Below, piece after piece: positions 16,034 to 26,437 of a DNA stretch of 64,000 bases (its first letter is position 1; each line of letters begins with the position of its first letter). The notes beneath the pieces are model-generated. The model ran no database searches and was not told the origin of the DNA. It saw only the letters and a program-made list of their open reading frames with translations. The stretch is from assembly GCA_030041475.1 (NCBI GenBank), contig JASHNU010000040.1:94237-158236 (forward strand), given 5' to 3'. A program made the translations under genes and the position numbers. The DNA is from Candidatus Sulfotelmatobacter sp. Its GTDB lineage: Bacteria > Acidobacteriota > Terriglobia > Terriglobales > Acidobacteriaceae.

Positions 16034-16429
16034 TTAAGTTCGTCGCGTCCTCTCGGCCTGTCCTTGAGAAGGCACGCGAAACAGCAGATCCCAAGCCAGG
16101 TATGGCAACGCAATGAGGAAGAGGGGCAACAGCGCCAGGGACAGGCTGAGAGCCATTCCGAGTACGAAAAGGCCAAGGCAGAAGCCGAGATAGAGGGCCA
16201 GGAGCATTCCGAACAATTTCGTGCCAACGTTGCGTCGAACTGAACTCCATCCGAACCACAAAACCATCCCGCATAACGCCAACACCGGCACAACGGCCAC
16301 CAAGCGGGGAGGACGCCCCTGCCCAACCACCCATAGCAGGAAGCACACCACAGCCAGGGGCAAGGCACCTTTAAGGAGATGCCAGAAAAAGCCTGTGTTG
16401 TGGGCAGCGCGGTCACCGGACAAAACCAT
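16034..16429 (-). CDS. Small integral membrane protein
   Basis: 131 residues with four predicted hydrophobic segments (LPLAVVCFLLWVV, LVAVVPVLALCGMVLWFGW, LFGMLLALYLGFCLGLFVLGMALSLSLALLPLFLIALPYL). ATG at 16429 follows GGAGG at 5-base spacing. The C-terminus is basic and probably cytoplasmic. No family is recognised. It is followed on its own strand by the 15986-16017 hairpin and preceded by mqnC 51 bases upstream, so it may be in the mqnC transcript. Confidence 0.72.
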   Translation of the reverse strand: MVLSGDRAAHNTGFFWHLLKGALPLAVVCFLLWVVGQGRPPRLVAVVPVLALCGMVLWFGWSSVRRNVGTKLFGMLLALYLGFCLGLFVLGMALSLSLALLPLFLIALPYLAWDLLFRVPSQGQAERTRRT

Positions 16430-16480
16430 GAAGCCTCCGGTCAGCAGCTCAAGACCTGACGATTGTACCTCGAATGGCTC

Positions 16481-17527
16481 TTAATTCAGGAAATACTGCC
16501 GATACAGGGTATCCCTCTGCGCCGGCCGGAATCCCGCATCGCGGATGATTCGCCGCAACTCTTCTTCTGTCGTGCAATTCGTCACACCTGCCGCGCGGAC
16601 CACATTTTCTTCGAGCATCACCGAACCCACGTCGTTGCCGCCGAAGCGCAGGCCCATCTGGCAGACTTTCAGTCCCTGCGTCACCCAGCTCGACTGCACA
16701 TTGAGGAAATTCCAAAGATACAGACGCGAGATCGCCAGCACTTTCAGGTATTCCACCGCTGTGGCTTCGTCCCAATGGCGGCCGCCGAGCGCGGTGTTCT
16801 GCGGCTGGAAGCTCCACGGGATGAACGCCGTGAATCCTCCGGTTTCTTCCTGCAGATCGTACAGCCGCTGGAAGTGGTTGATGCGATGTTCGTATTTTTC
16901 GCCCACTCCGAACATCATGGTCGCAGTGGTGCGCATGCCGATCTGGTGCGCGGTGCGGTGCACGTTGAGCCAATCTTCAGTCAGGCACTTCAGCCGCGCG
17001 ATTTTGTAGCGCACTTCGTCGTCGAGAATTTCCGCCCCGCCACCAGGGATGGAGTCCAGCCCGGCATCGCGCAAGCGGAGAATCGTGTCGCGGATCGACA
17101 GGCCGCTGTACTCAGCGATCGCTATGATTTCTGACGCCGAGTAGCAGTGCAGATGCACTTTCGGGAAGCGCTGCTTGATCCCGCGCAGCATCTGCTCGTG
17201 CCAGTCGATCTTCAGGTCAGGATGCAGTCCGCCCTGCATCAGGACGCCCGTGCCGCCGAGTTCGACAGTCTCGCGAATCTTGTCGTAAATCGTGTCGAAG
17301 TCGAGGATGTAGCCTTCCTTCGCTGCGGGCCCTTTCAGCGGACGATAGAAGGCGCAAAATGTGCAGTACTCGGTGCAGAAATTCGTGTAGTTGATGTTCC
17401 GATCGATGATGTAGGTGACGGTGCCTTCGGGATGCAGCTTGCGGCGAATGGCGTCGGCTTCCATGCCGATGCCGATCAGGTCATCAGACTCGAACATTTC
17501 CAGCGCTTGGGCTTTAGTCAAAGACAT
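16481..17527 (-). CDS. mqnC: Cyclic dehypoxanthinyl futalosine synthase (radical SAM)
   Basis: 348 residues. The radical-SAM C-x3-C-x2-C motif lies at Cys51, Cys55 and Cys58 within IDRNINYTNFCTEYCTFCAF, the form typical of MqnC. Further family segments: GGTGVLMQGGLHPDL, HCYSASEI, DSIPGGGAEIL, TTATMMFGVGE and FIPWSFQPQNTAL. MqnC cyclises dehypoxanthine futalosine in the futalosine route to menaquinone. mqnA (33886) and mqnD (27277) are elsewhere in this window. ATG at 17527 (MSLTKAQ) is preferred to the ATG at 17548 because family proteins begin at that point. Confidence 0.92.
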   Translation of the reverse strand: MSLTKAQALEMFESDDLIGIGMEADAIRRKLHPEGTVTYIIDRNINYTNFCTEYCTFCAFYRPLKGPAAKEGYILDFDTIYDKIRETVELGGTGVLMQGGLHPDLKIDWHEQMLRGIKQRFPKVHLHCYSASEIIAIAEYSGLSIRDTILRLRDAGLDSIPGGGAEILDDEVRYKIARLKCLTEDWLNVHRTAHQIGMRTTATMMFGVGEKYEHRINHFQRLYDLQEETGGFTAFIPWSFQPQNTALGGRHWDEATAVEYLKVLAISRLYLWNFLNVQSSWVTQGLKVCQMGLRFGGNDVGSVMLEENVVRAAGVTNCTTEEELRRIIRDAGFRPAQRDTLYRQYFLN

Positions 17528-17621
17528 GGAACACATCAGAACCCGCATTCATTGTAACGGAGACCATGCTGACCTGCGAACTTCGCCCAAAAAGCTGACT
17601 CGATTGGGTTTTCTTCAACGG

Positions 17622-17634
17622 TTGAAAAGTTCAA
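17622..17634. promoter_or_regulatory. Operator-like palindrome (13 bp)
   Basis: TTGAAAAGTTCAA, a perfect 5+5 palindrome with a 3-base centre. It has the half-sites of the two operators at 17709 and 17764 but one base less in the middle. Possible third binding site of the TetR protein encoded at 18781, or a site shared with the divergent mqnC promoter. Confidence 0.35.
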
Positions 17635-17708
17635 AAAAGGAAGTGCGTTGGAACCGTTTTGTAGAATGGAGGGCAGCATCAGCTCTAATCTCTTGAATCT
17701 CAGCTTAT

Positions 17709-17722
17709 TTGAACGCGTTCAA
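17709..17722. promoter_or_regulatory. Operator 1 (TetR-type palindrome)
   Basis: TTGAACGCGTTCAA, a perfect 14-bp palindrome ending 8 bases upstream of the -35 box at 17731. It shares both half-sites with operator 2. Confidence 0.7.
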
Positions 17723-17730
17723 TTTTCCCC

Positions 17731-17759
17731 TTGACAGACTTCCCGGTCGCGCCTATTCT
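17731..17759 (+). promoter_or_regulatory. Sigma70-type promoter of the TetR-controlled operon
   Basis: TTGACA (17731-17736), 17-base spacer, TATTCT (17754-17759). The -35 box is consensus. The promoter is sandwiched between two identical-type palindromes. Confidence 0.75.
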
Positions 17760-17763
17760 TATT

Positions 17764-17777
17764 TTGAACATGTTCAA
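17764..17777. promoter_or_regulatory. Operator 2 (TetR-type palindrome)
   Basis: TTGAACATGTTCAA, a perfect 14-bp palindrome covering the predicted transcription start. A further half-site (TTGTTCAA, 17779-17786) follows. Occupancy would block RNA polymerase, consistent with repression. Confidence 0.7.
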
Positions 17778-17800
17778 CTTGTTCAAAGGGGGAGGAAGAT

Positions 17801-18220
17801 ATGGGGACCAACGCCAACAACATCATTGTGGTTACATACTTGGTTTATCTGCTGATCAGCGTCAACGTGACGATCTGGGTGGCGCGCACGCTGTACAAGC
17901 GGGGCGCCATTTTTCTGGTCGATGCCTTCCATAACAAGGAACTGGCCGACTCTGTCAATCACCTGCTGGTTGTCGGCTTCTATCTCATCAACATCGGATA
18001 CGTCTCACTCGCGCTGAAGACCGCTGCGGTCATCAACACGTCGCGTGCTGCCATTGAGCTATTGAGCGACAAGATGGGAATGGTGCTGCTGATCCTCGGC
18101 GGCATGCATTTCTTCAACCTATATGTCTTCTCGCGCATTCGTCACGGGGCGCGGCGGCCTGTGATTCCGCCTCCTCCCGTGGCGCCGAATGCGCATTTGA
18201 ATGCGGTGATTCCGAGATGA
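17801..18220 (+). CDS. Small membrane protein in TetR-controlled operon
   Basis: 139 residues with three or four hydrophobic helices (NIIVVTYLVYLLISVNVTIWVA, LLVVGFYLINIGYVSLALKTAAVI, MGMVLLILGGMHFFNLYVFSRI) and a Pro-rich C-terminal tail. GGGGGAGG sits 6-12 bases before the ATG. The family is not recognised. First gene after the operator-flanked promoter; the DCC protein at 18320 and the regulator at 18781 follow on the same strand. Probably a membrane response protein induced when the repressor is released. Confidence 0.8.
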   Translation: MGTNANNIIVVTYLVYLLISVNVTIWVARTLYKRGAIFLVDAFHNKELADSVNHLLVVGFYLINIGYVSLALKTAAVINTSRAAIELLSDKMGMVLLILGGMHFFNLYVFSRIRHGARRPVIPPPPVAPNAHLNAVIPR

Positions 18221-18246
18221 GAAGCGTCCGTTAGAGGATTTGGAGG

Positions 18247-18300
18247 GGCACGGCTTCAGCCGTGCCGCCTGGCGCCTCAAGATGTGAAGGGCTTTAGCCC
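18247..18300. repeat. REP-like hairpin pair inside the operon
   Basis: GGCACGGC-TTCA-GCCGTGCC (18247-18266) and GGGCT-TT-AGCCC (18289-18300). Both are GC-rich stem-loops of the kind dispersed between genes in Acidobacteriota; a related GGGGCT-AAA-AGCCCC hairpin is at 34747. Here they lie in an intra-operon gap, so they could lower read-through or stabilise the upstream mRNA. Confidence 0.6.
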
Positions 18301-18319
18301 CGGTTTCCAGGAGGGCGGT

Positions 18320-18784
18320 ATGGAAAAACTCTACGTGCTCTACGATCCGAGATGTGAACTCTGCTGCCGATTGAAGAACTGGATTCTCATCCAGCGCTCA
18401 TGGCTCGGCATCGCTGTAATCGAGCAGGGGTCGGAGAAGGCAAAGCGCCTCTTCCCAGAACTGAATCAGATCGCCGGCAGTGAGGATCTCGCAGTCATCA
18501 GCGACACTGGCGACGTTTACCTGAACAATAGCGCGTGGATTATGGTCCTCTACGCGCTGATCGACTATCGCGAGTGGGCATCGCGGCTAACCAGTCCGTT
18601 GCTGCTGCCGCTGGCCCGCCAAGCATTTGCGGCGCTGTCGAAAAATCGACACTGGATTTCATCCTTGCTGAACTCACAGGACGAGGCAGCCATTGCCAGC
18701 GAGTTGCACAAGGTGGAACTCGGCGCTTGCCCTCTGACCGGCGCCCATGCTTCAACTTCAACACTGAGGGAATATCTGCAATGA
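18320..18784 (+). CDS. DCC-type thiol-disulfide oxidoreductase-like protein (DUF393)
   Basis: 154 residues. The N-terminal LYVLYDPRCELCCRL places a C-x-x-C at Cys12-Cys15 after a beta-strand, the signature of the DCC/DUF393 thioredoxin-like family, and L-F-P-E-L and VYLNNSAWIMVLYAL segments follow. ATG at 18320 is preceded by GGAGGG; the frame upstream to 18284 is not coding. The stop overlaps the start of the TetR gene (ATGA), so the two are translationally coupled. Physiological substrate is unknown. Confidence 0.82.
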   Translation: MEKLYVLYDPRCELCCRLKNWILIQRSWLGIAVIEQGSEKAKRLFPELNQIAGSEDLAVISDTGDVYLNNSAWIMVLYALIDYREWASRLTSPLLLPLARQAFAALSKNRHWISSLLNSQDEAAIASELHKVELGACPLTGAHASTSTLREYLQ

Positions 18785-19476
18785 ACACGATGGTGAAACC
18801 CAGAGTGACGACACGGGCGGAAGATACGCGCCGCAAGATCTACGAAGCAGCGATGGAACTGTTCCGTGAGAGGGGATTCGAGGAAACCACCATGCGCGAC
18901 ATTGCGGCCAAAGCGGGCGTGGCTCTCGGCGGCGCGTATTACTACTTTTCATCGAAAGACGCGATTGTGCTGGAGTTCTATCGCGTGATGCAGGAGAAGA
19001 GCAGTGAGCCGATCCTAGCGACGCTGGCCGGGCGCAAGAAATTGAAAGACCGGATTTGTTGTGTGCTTGAGAAACGCCTGGAGTTGCTTGCGCCGAACCG
19101 AAAGTTCTGCTCGGCCCTGTTTCGTCACGCTCCCGACAGCGCCGATCCGCTCTCGCCATTCAGTGACGACACGCGTGCCATCCGCCATGCGGCGATCGAG
19201 CACATGCGAATCGCAATTGACGGCGGCGACACAAAGGTGCCGGCCGACTTGAACACGCGGCTTCCCTATCTGTTATGGCTGTATCAGATGGCCTTGATCA
19301 TGTACTGGCTCTACGACCGGTCGTCGAATCAGGAGAACACTCACCGCCTGATGGAAAAAAGTTTGGGACTGCTGGTGAATTTGCTGCGGGTCTCGTCCTT
19401 GCCGCTGATGAGGCCGCTGCGGAAGACCGTGCTGGAGCTGGTGGAGACTGCGGGAGGCCAGACGCCGCGACCCTGA
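18781..19476 (+). CDS. TetR family transcriptional regulator
   Basis: 231 residues. N-terminal TetR helix-turn-helix at about residues 18-62: RKIYEAAMELFRERGFEETTMRDIAAKAGVALGGAYYYFSSKDAI. The C-terminal ligand domain is all-helical and unspecific. Start ATG overlaps the stop of the DCC gene by four bases. Being last in an operon whose promoter is bracketed by TTGAAC-NN-GTTCAA palindromes, it is the likely autoregulatory repressor; this is inference from context. The effector is unknown. Confidence 0.9.
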   Translation: MNTMVKPRVTTRAEDTRRKIYEAAMELFRERGFEETTMRDIAAKAGVALGGAYYYFSSKDAIVLEFYRVMQEKSSEPILATLAGRKKLKDRICCVLEKRLELLAPNRKFCSALFRHAPDSADPLSPFSDDTRAIRHAAIEHMRIAIDGGDTKVPADLNTRLPYLLWLYQMALIMYWLYDRSSNQENTHRLMEKSLGLLVNLLRVSSLPLMRPLRKTVLELVETAGGQTPRP

Positions 19477-19550
19477 TTGACACGAAATCACGGCTTACCT
19501 AGACTGCCTGTGTATGCGAAGTGCGAAGAGTCTCCGAGGACCATCCATCC

Positions 19551-20111
19551 ATGAGCTGGCTGCAAAACAAGTTTGAAAAGAACTTTTTGATTTCGACCGT
19601 TGACTACGTATTCAACTGGGCGCGCAAGTCGGCGGTGTGGCCGATGACGTTTGGGCTGGCGTGCTGCGCGATCGAGATGATCGCGTCTTCGACGTCGCGC
19701 TTCGATATTGCGCGGTTTGGGTCGGAAGTCTTTCGTCCGTCGCCGCGGCAGAGCGATCTGATGATCGTGGCCGGGACGGTGACGCTGAAGATGGCGCCGG
19801 TGGTGAAGCGGATTTACGATCAGATGCCCGATCCGAAGTGGGTGATCTCGATGGGCGCGTGCTCGTCGGTGGGCGGGCCGTTCAACACTTATGCGGTGCT
19901 GCAGGGCGTGGACAAGATTGTCCCGGTGGATGTGTACGTGACCGGATGCCCGCCGCGCCCGGAGAATCTTTTCTATGCGCTGCTCAAGCTGCAGGACAAG
20001 ATCGACACCATGACGCTGGCGAAGAAACCGACAGAAGTGCGGCTCGACACAAACATGGTGGAAGCATTTAAGAAGCAAGTCATGATTGCCCAAACCTTGC
20101 AGCCAAAATGA
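19551..20111 (+). CDS. nuoB: NADH-quinone oxidoreductase subunit B (orphan copy)
   Basis: 186 residues. The N2 cluster ligands are present: the Cys38-Cys39 pair (GLACCAIEM), Cys104 (MGACSSVGG) and Cys133 (VTGCPPRPE). NuoB carries the [4Fe-4S] N2 centre that passes electrons to quinone in complex I. ATG at 19551 begins MSWLQNKF; a longer start at 19521 is possible. No nuoA or nuoC adjoins it, so this is an isolated copy, not part of a nuo operon. A second, broken copy of its 3' end follows at 20151. Confidence 0.92.
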   Translation: MSWLQNKFEKNFLISTVDYVFNWARKSAVWPMTFGLACCAIEMIASSTSRFDIARFGSEVFRPSPRQSDLMIVAGTVTLKMAPVVKRIYDQMPDPKWVISMGACSSVGGPFNTYAVLQGVDKIVPVDVYVTGCPPRPENLFYALLKLQDKIDTMTLAKKPTEVRLDTNMVEAFKKQVMIAQTLQPK

Positions 20112-20150
20112 TTGAGATTTTCGCTTCGCTCAGGACAACTGCCGCGGGCT

Positions 20151-20219
20151 CAGATGCCGCCAAATGCGGTCGACTTCAAGAAGCTAGTAATGATCGCGCA
20201 GACGCTGCAACCGCAATAG
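20151..20219 (+). pseudogene. Remnant copy of the 3' end of nuoB
   Basis: In frame from 20151 to a TAG at 20217-20219, the sequence encodes [22 protein letters not shown]. The intact nuoB just upstream ends [18 protein letters not shown]. The match [13 protein letters not shown] spans the last 15 codons; it has no start and no upstream homology, so it is a decayed or recombined fragment of another nuoB copy. Confidence 0.75.
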
Positions 20220-20232
20220 CGGTCAGCTTGTA

Positions 20233-20300
20233 TACTTCTTGTCATTCTGAGCGCAAACCGAGCGCAAGCGAGGACAAGTCGAAGAACCTTGCGTTTCACC
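20233..20300. repeat. Dispersed intergenic repeat (CATTCTGAGCG type)
   Basis: Contains TGTCATTCTGAGCGCAAACC ... GTCGAAGAACCTTGCG, the pattern of the CATTCTGAGCG---GAAGAA repeats that I know from acidobacterial intergenic regions. Only one clear copy is present in this window, so repeat status rests on that knowledge rather than on this sequence. Confidence 0.4.
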
Positions 20301-20315
20301 TTCAACTTGAAGATC

Positions 20316-20621
20316 ATGCCTTTCCGTAAACTCACCAGCCGATCCGAACTTCCTGCCCTCAACACCGTCAGGGAATTTCCCTGCGGTGAGAAGACCATCT
20401 GCATCGCCAATATGAATGGGACGTTCAGTGCGCTCGACAATGTCTGCCTGCATCTGGGCGGACCGCTCGGCGAAGGCACGGTTGAGCACGGCAAAGTCGT
20501 CTGCCCGTGGCACGGATGGCAGTACGATCCGCGGTCAGGTGCGACCACGCACAATCCAAACCTGAAGGTCGCCGTGTATCCGATGAAAATTGAGAACGGC
20601 GACGTGTTGGTGGAGATTTAA
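20316..20621 (+). CDS. Rieske [2Fe-2S] protein
   Basis: 101 residues. Both Rieske boxes are present: C-L-H-L-G-G-P-L (C-x-H) and C-P-W-H-G-W (C-x2-H), separated by 18 residues as in NirD-like and dioxygenase-type ferredoxins. It therefore binds a [2Fe-2S] cluster through two Cys and two His and carries electrons. ATG at 20316 (MPFRKLTS) is chosen; the frame runs on to 20289 without support. No oxygenase partner is adjacent, so the acceptor is unknown. Its start region adjoins the 20233 repeat. Confidence 0.88.
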   Translation: MPFRKLTSRSELPALNTVREFPCGEKTICIANMNGTFSALDNVCLHLGGPLGEGTVEHGKVVCPWHGWQYDPRSGATTHNPNLKVAVYPMKIENGDVLVEI

Positions 20622-20662
20622 CTGACCGTTAACCCACGAATCGATCCTATGAGCCCGGTCGC

Positions 20663-21231
20663 ATGAGTCCGGTCACGCATTTTCTTACGGGCTGGGTGTT
20701 TGCGAACTGTATCGAACTGGAGCACAGAGATCGCGCGATCGTCACGTTGGCCTGTGTCGCGCCGGATGTCGATGGTCTCGGTATTATTCCCGAACTCGTG
20801 ACGCGGAACTCGGCGCATCCTGTCTTGTGGTTCACGCTGTATCATCACTCGCTGCACACCTGGCGTTCGGACTGGCCGTTGCCACCATCTCATTTTTCCT
20901 CGCGCAGATGAGATGGAAGACCGCGCTGCTCGCGCTGCTGAGCTTCCATATCCATCTGTTCGAAGATGTACTCGGTTCGCGCGGGCCGGATGGGTATCAG
21001 TGGCCGATTCCGTACCTGTCGCCGTTTTCACAATCGTTGCAGCTGTCGTGGCGCGGGGAGTGGGGATTAAACGCGTGGCCGAATGTCGCGATTACAGTGG
21101 GGCTGCTGTGCGTCACGTTCTGGCTCGCGTGGCGGCGTGGGTTCTCGCCGCTGGAAATGATCTCGGCAAAGGCAGATGGCGCCTTTGTGCGAGCGTTGCG
21201 TCGGCGGTTTCCGCGACCACTATCCCAATAG
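20663..21231 (+). pseudogene. YdjM-type metal-dependent hydrolase, frameshifted
   Basis: Two overlapping frames encode one protein. The first (20663 to about 20860) gives MSPVTHFLTGWVFAN, APDVDGLG and YHHSLHT; the second (about 20860 to 21231) gives HLAFGLAVATISFFLA, FHIHLFEDVLGSRGPDGY and a C-terminal membrane helix. Together they have the His/Asp pattern of membrane-bound YdjM (DUF457) proteins. The reading must slip by one base near 20860, consistent with one lost base. Its end overlaps the convergent DUF1501 gene by 12 bases. Either a recent pseudogene or a sequence error. Confidence 0.75.
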
Positions 21232-22467
21232 TCTCAGGAATTTTTCCGGCTGGTTGTCAAAGCCCGGGAAAACTTCGGCGAGATTCTTGTTCCCTAGATG
21301 TCGCGCGACGGCTTCGCCGATCACTTGGCGGAAGTCGGTGGTGAGGGCGAGGTCACGGCCTTCGTAAAGTTGCGACTGATCAAGGCCGGGCCAGTGGCCG
21401 TAGACCTTTCCGCCACGCACTGGCCCTCCCAGCACGAACATGACGTTGGCGTGGCCGTGGTCGGTGCCTCGGTTGCCGTTTTCGCGGGCAGTACGACCGA
21501 ATTCCGACATCGTGATGACGACCGTGTCTTCGCCCAGGCTGCCCAGATCGGTCCAGAAGGCGGCAATCGACAGCGAGAAATCGCTGAGCACGTTGGCGAG
21601 TTGGCCCTCGGTTGCGCCTTCGTTGACGTGGTGGTCCCATCCGCCAATGTCGGCGAACGCGACCTGCACGCCGAGATTCGCTTTGATCAGTTGCGCCAGC
21701 TGGCGCAGGCTGTCGCCGAAGCGTCCCTTGGGATAGTTCGCGCCGGGTGCGGGATTGTATTTGCCGGGGTCGGCCGCCTTCAGCATTTTCACCGCATCGA
21801 ACGTTTCTTCGCCGGTGCCGTGCAGCACCGTGTCTGACGAGTGATCGTACATCGCTTCAAACGCGCTGGCGACGGGCGAGGGCCGGGGATTGCGGCCTCC
21901 GATCGAGAAGTCGTTGATGTTGTTCATGGCCACGGCGGGCTCGGTGCCGCTGAGAATGCGAGGCAGCGATGGCCCCAGCGCGATCGCGCGGAATGCGGCG
22001 TTCTGTACTGAAGTTGACGGCAGATTGCGCAGCGTCCGGTTGAGCCATCCGTCCTCGGTTGACTTGACGCCGGGCGTGCCGGTTTCCATGAAGTCCTGGG
22101 CGTCGAAGTGAGAGCGAGTCGTGTCGGGGGAACCTGCCGCGTGAACGATCGCCAGGTGGCGCTGCTGCCAGAGCGGCTGGAACGCCGAGAGCGACGGATG
22201 CAGTCCGAAGAACCCGTTGAGATCGAGCACCGATTGGAGCGGAATATTAATGCTGGGCCGCATGGCGTAGTACTGCGGCTCGGCATGCGGTACGACGATA
22301 TTCAGGCCGTCGGCTGCGCCACGCTGAAAGATCACGACCAGTCGTTTGTTGCGCAGCCCCCCCTCCGCGGCGCCGAATGCGGCGCGAGTCAGGAAACTCG
22401 GTACGCTCGCCGTGCCGACCGCGGCTAGAGCACTGTTGCGAAGAAATACGCGACGGGTGATGGACAT
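21220..22467 (-). CDS. DUF1501 protein with Tat signal
   Basis: 415 residues. A twin-arginine signal (TRRVFLRNSALAAVG...) exports the folded protein. DUF1501 core segments: VVIFQRGAADGLN, ALGPSLPRIL, FADIGGWDHHVN, VVITMSEFGRTARENGNRGTDHGHAN and VYGHWPGL, which resemble an alkaline-phosphatase/sulfatase-like fold with the GGWDHH and FGR motifs. DUF1501 genes usually travel with DUF1800, as here (22538). Function is unknown; an export-coupled, perhaps secretion-related, role is inferred. The C-terminus overlaps the frameshifted YdjM gene by 12 bases. Confidence 0.92.
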   Translation of the reverse strand: MSITRRVFLRNSALAAVGTASVPSFLTRAAFGAAEGGLRNKRLVVIFQRGAADGLNIVVPHAEPQYYAMRPSINIPLQSVLDLNGFFGLHPSLSAFQPLWQQRHLAIVHAAGSPDTTRSHFDAQDFMETGTPGVKSTEDGWLNRTLRNLPSTSVQNAAFRAIALGPSLPRILSGTEPAVAMNNINDFSIGGRNPRPSPVASAFEAMYDHSSDTVLHGTGEETFDAVKMLKAADPGKYNPAPGANYPKGRFGDSLRQLAQLIKANLGVQVAFADIGGWDHHVNEGATEGQLANVLSDFSLSIAAFWTDLGSLGEDTVVITMSEFGRTARENGNRGTDHGHANVMFVLGGPVRGGKVYGHWPGLDQSQLYEGRDLALTTDFRQVIGEAVARHLGNKNLAEVFPGFDNQPEKFLRLLG

Positions 22468-22482
22468 AGTGAACCCCTAAGG

Positions 22483-22537
22483 TCAGCTATCGGCTCTCAG
22501 CTTTCAGCGAAAAAATCAAGAAGCTGATAGCTGATAG

Positions 22538-22542
<5 letters not shown>
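22483..22542. repeat. Inverted AGCT-type repeat between DUF1501 and DUF1800
   Basis: Arm one CAGCTATCGGCTCTCAGC (22484 onward) and arm two GCTGATAGCTGATAGCTATC face each other across a short A-rich loop. The 7-base spacing of GCT/AGCT words matches the dispersed family seen at 27131, 32202, 44980 and 55041. The right end touches the last codons of the DUF1800 gene. Confidence 0.65.
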
Positions 22543-24886
<2,344 letters not shown>

Positions 24887-25023
24887 GCACGCTCCGGAAG
24901 CACCACGCTCTTAGATTATCAACCCCAACGGGCGAAAAAGTTGCTGCCACAGGTGGTTCCGGGTTCATTCGGAAGTTATTGCAGGACGGGGATTTCAGGG
25001 TGCGGGCAGCCCGGGTTTTCCGG

Positions 25024-26391
25024 CTAGCCGAAATAGGCCTTCCCGCGCGAGACTTTGTGCTGCAAAGTGGCGGCCAAATGGTCGATGTCAGCCGCCGCGA
25101 TATTCACCGGGGTGGTCGCGAGCATGGGAGCGCGGTTGCTGCCCACGACGTCGCGGCGCACCTGGATGAGCAGGCCCTGAACCACGTTAGGGTCGAACTT
25201 CTCCGGTGTCATGCGTACCAGATCGCTTAAGGCACTGCCGACTGACAGCGGCGCGCGATACGGACGCGCGCTGGTCATGGCGTCGAAGGAATCGGCCACG
25301 CCGACAATGCGCACGGACATGGGCAGTTGGTCGGCGCCGAGTCTGTCGGGGTAACCAGAGCTGTCGTTGCGTTCGTGGTGCCAGCGTACAGCTTCGGGAA
25401 TCCTGGGCCACGGGAACTGCACGCTGCTCACGATCTGGTGGCCGACGGTGGTGTGGTCGGCCATCTCGCGGAACTCCTCAGGATCAAGCGCGCCGGGCTT
25501 GCCAAACAGTCGGCGGTCGACGGCAACCTTTCCAATGTCGTGCAAGTAGCCGGCGCTGCGCAACGCAGCGACGTCACTCGATTCCATGCCCATGGCTTCG
25601 CCGATAGCGGAAGCATATCGGCCGACGCGCAGCGAATGGCCGTGGATTGCCACGTGCTTTACATCGATCGCCGTGGCGAAGGCTTCGAGGGCATTGTCAT
25701 AGAATCCGTGCAGCGAAGCCATCAACCGCAAGTTCTCGGAAACGCGCTGCGCAATCGTCTGCGTCAGCGAATGATTCTGCACGGCGAGCGCAATGTAGCT
25801 GCAGAGCAGATCGAGGGCGTCAAGTTCGGCGTCTTCATAAAGCGCTTCACCGGGCCGCCGGCCCAGCGCGATGAGCCCGGCCAGCCGGCCTCCTGCTTTT
25901 AATGGAGCGAGGCATTTGAAGAGCTCCGGCGCAACGTTGCCGTTCGAGCTGAGGAAGACCGAATACGTCGATGAATTTAGAACAATCGGGCCGCGCGCCG
26001 CCGTGAGCGCGTGCACGTGCTTGGGCAGGAGAGGAATGAAAGCCGGGTCGGGCATCAGTACGAAGCCCTGTGACGCCGCGGAAGTCAGCATGGCGGGCTT
26101 GTCGTTGAACAGAAAGAGCGCGCCTTCTCGCGCGCCCGCCGCTTCCGTAATGGCAGCCAGCATCAGCTGCGCGGTCTCTGAAAACTCGCGTTCCGCTGCG
26201 AGCGCGGGCCCGAGCTCCGAAAGCGCCTCAACCGTCTGCAACAGCCGCCGTAAATTGTTGGTCTGAATCGCCACAGACGAAGTGGGAACCAGATCGCTAG
26301 AGCAAGATGAGCGTAACACGCGCAAATGACCCGGGGCGAGGGCGCGTTGTTGGTTAGTTTGGTGCGGTGTTGGCGCCAGAGAAAACACCAT
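25024..26391 (-). CDS. GAF/HD-GYP cyclic-di-GMP phosphodiesterase-like protein
   Basis: 455 residues. A GAF-like sensor (about residues 65-205) precedes an HD-GYP domain with GHSLRVGRYA, LHDIGKVAV (HD pair), HTTVGHQIV, W-H-H-E-R--GYPDRL (GYP motif) and DSFDAMTSARPYR. The catalytic metal-binding set looks complete, so it may hydrolyse cyclic di-GMP, as HD-GYP proteins do. The N-terminal 40 residues look poorly conserved; the true start may lie further in. No membrane segment, so probably cytoplasmic. Confidence 0.85.
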   Translation of the reverse strand: MVFSLAPTPHQTNQQRALAPGHLRVLRSSCSSDLVPTSSVAIQTNNLRRLLQTVEALSELGPALAAEREFSETAQLMLAAITEAAGAREGALFLFNDKPAMLTSAASQGFVLMPDPAFIPLLPKHVHALTAARGPIVLNSSTYSVFLSSNGNVAPELFKCLAPLKAGGRLAGLIALGRRPGEALYEDAELDALDLLCSYIALAVQNHSLTQTIAQRVSENLRLMASLHGFYDNALEAFATAIDVKHVAIHGHSLRVGRYASAIGEAMGMESSDVAALRSAGYLHDIGKVAVDRRLFGKPGALDPEEFREMADHTTVGHQIVSSVQFPWPRIPEAVRWHHERNDSSGYPDRLGADQLPMSVRIVGVADSFDAMTSARPYRAPLSVGSALSDLVRMTPEKFDPNVVQGLLIQVRRDVVGSNRAPMLATTPVNIAAADIDHLAATLQHKVSRGKAYFG

Positions 26392-26437
26392 TCACCGATG
26401 TTTGTTAGCGGAACGGCTGTAATTCGAAAACATGCAG

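Noticed and set aside
15435..16346. 303-residue minus-strand frame across the tRNA-like gene
   Set aside because: Only its last 70 codons look real; the upstream part runs through the tRNA-like gene and the terminator.
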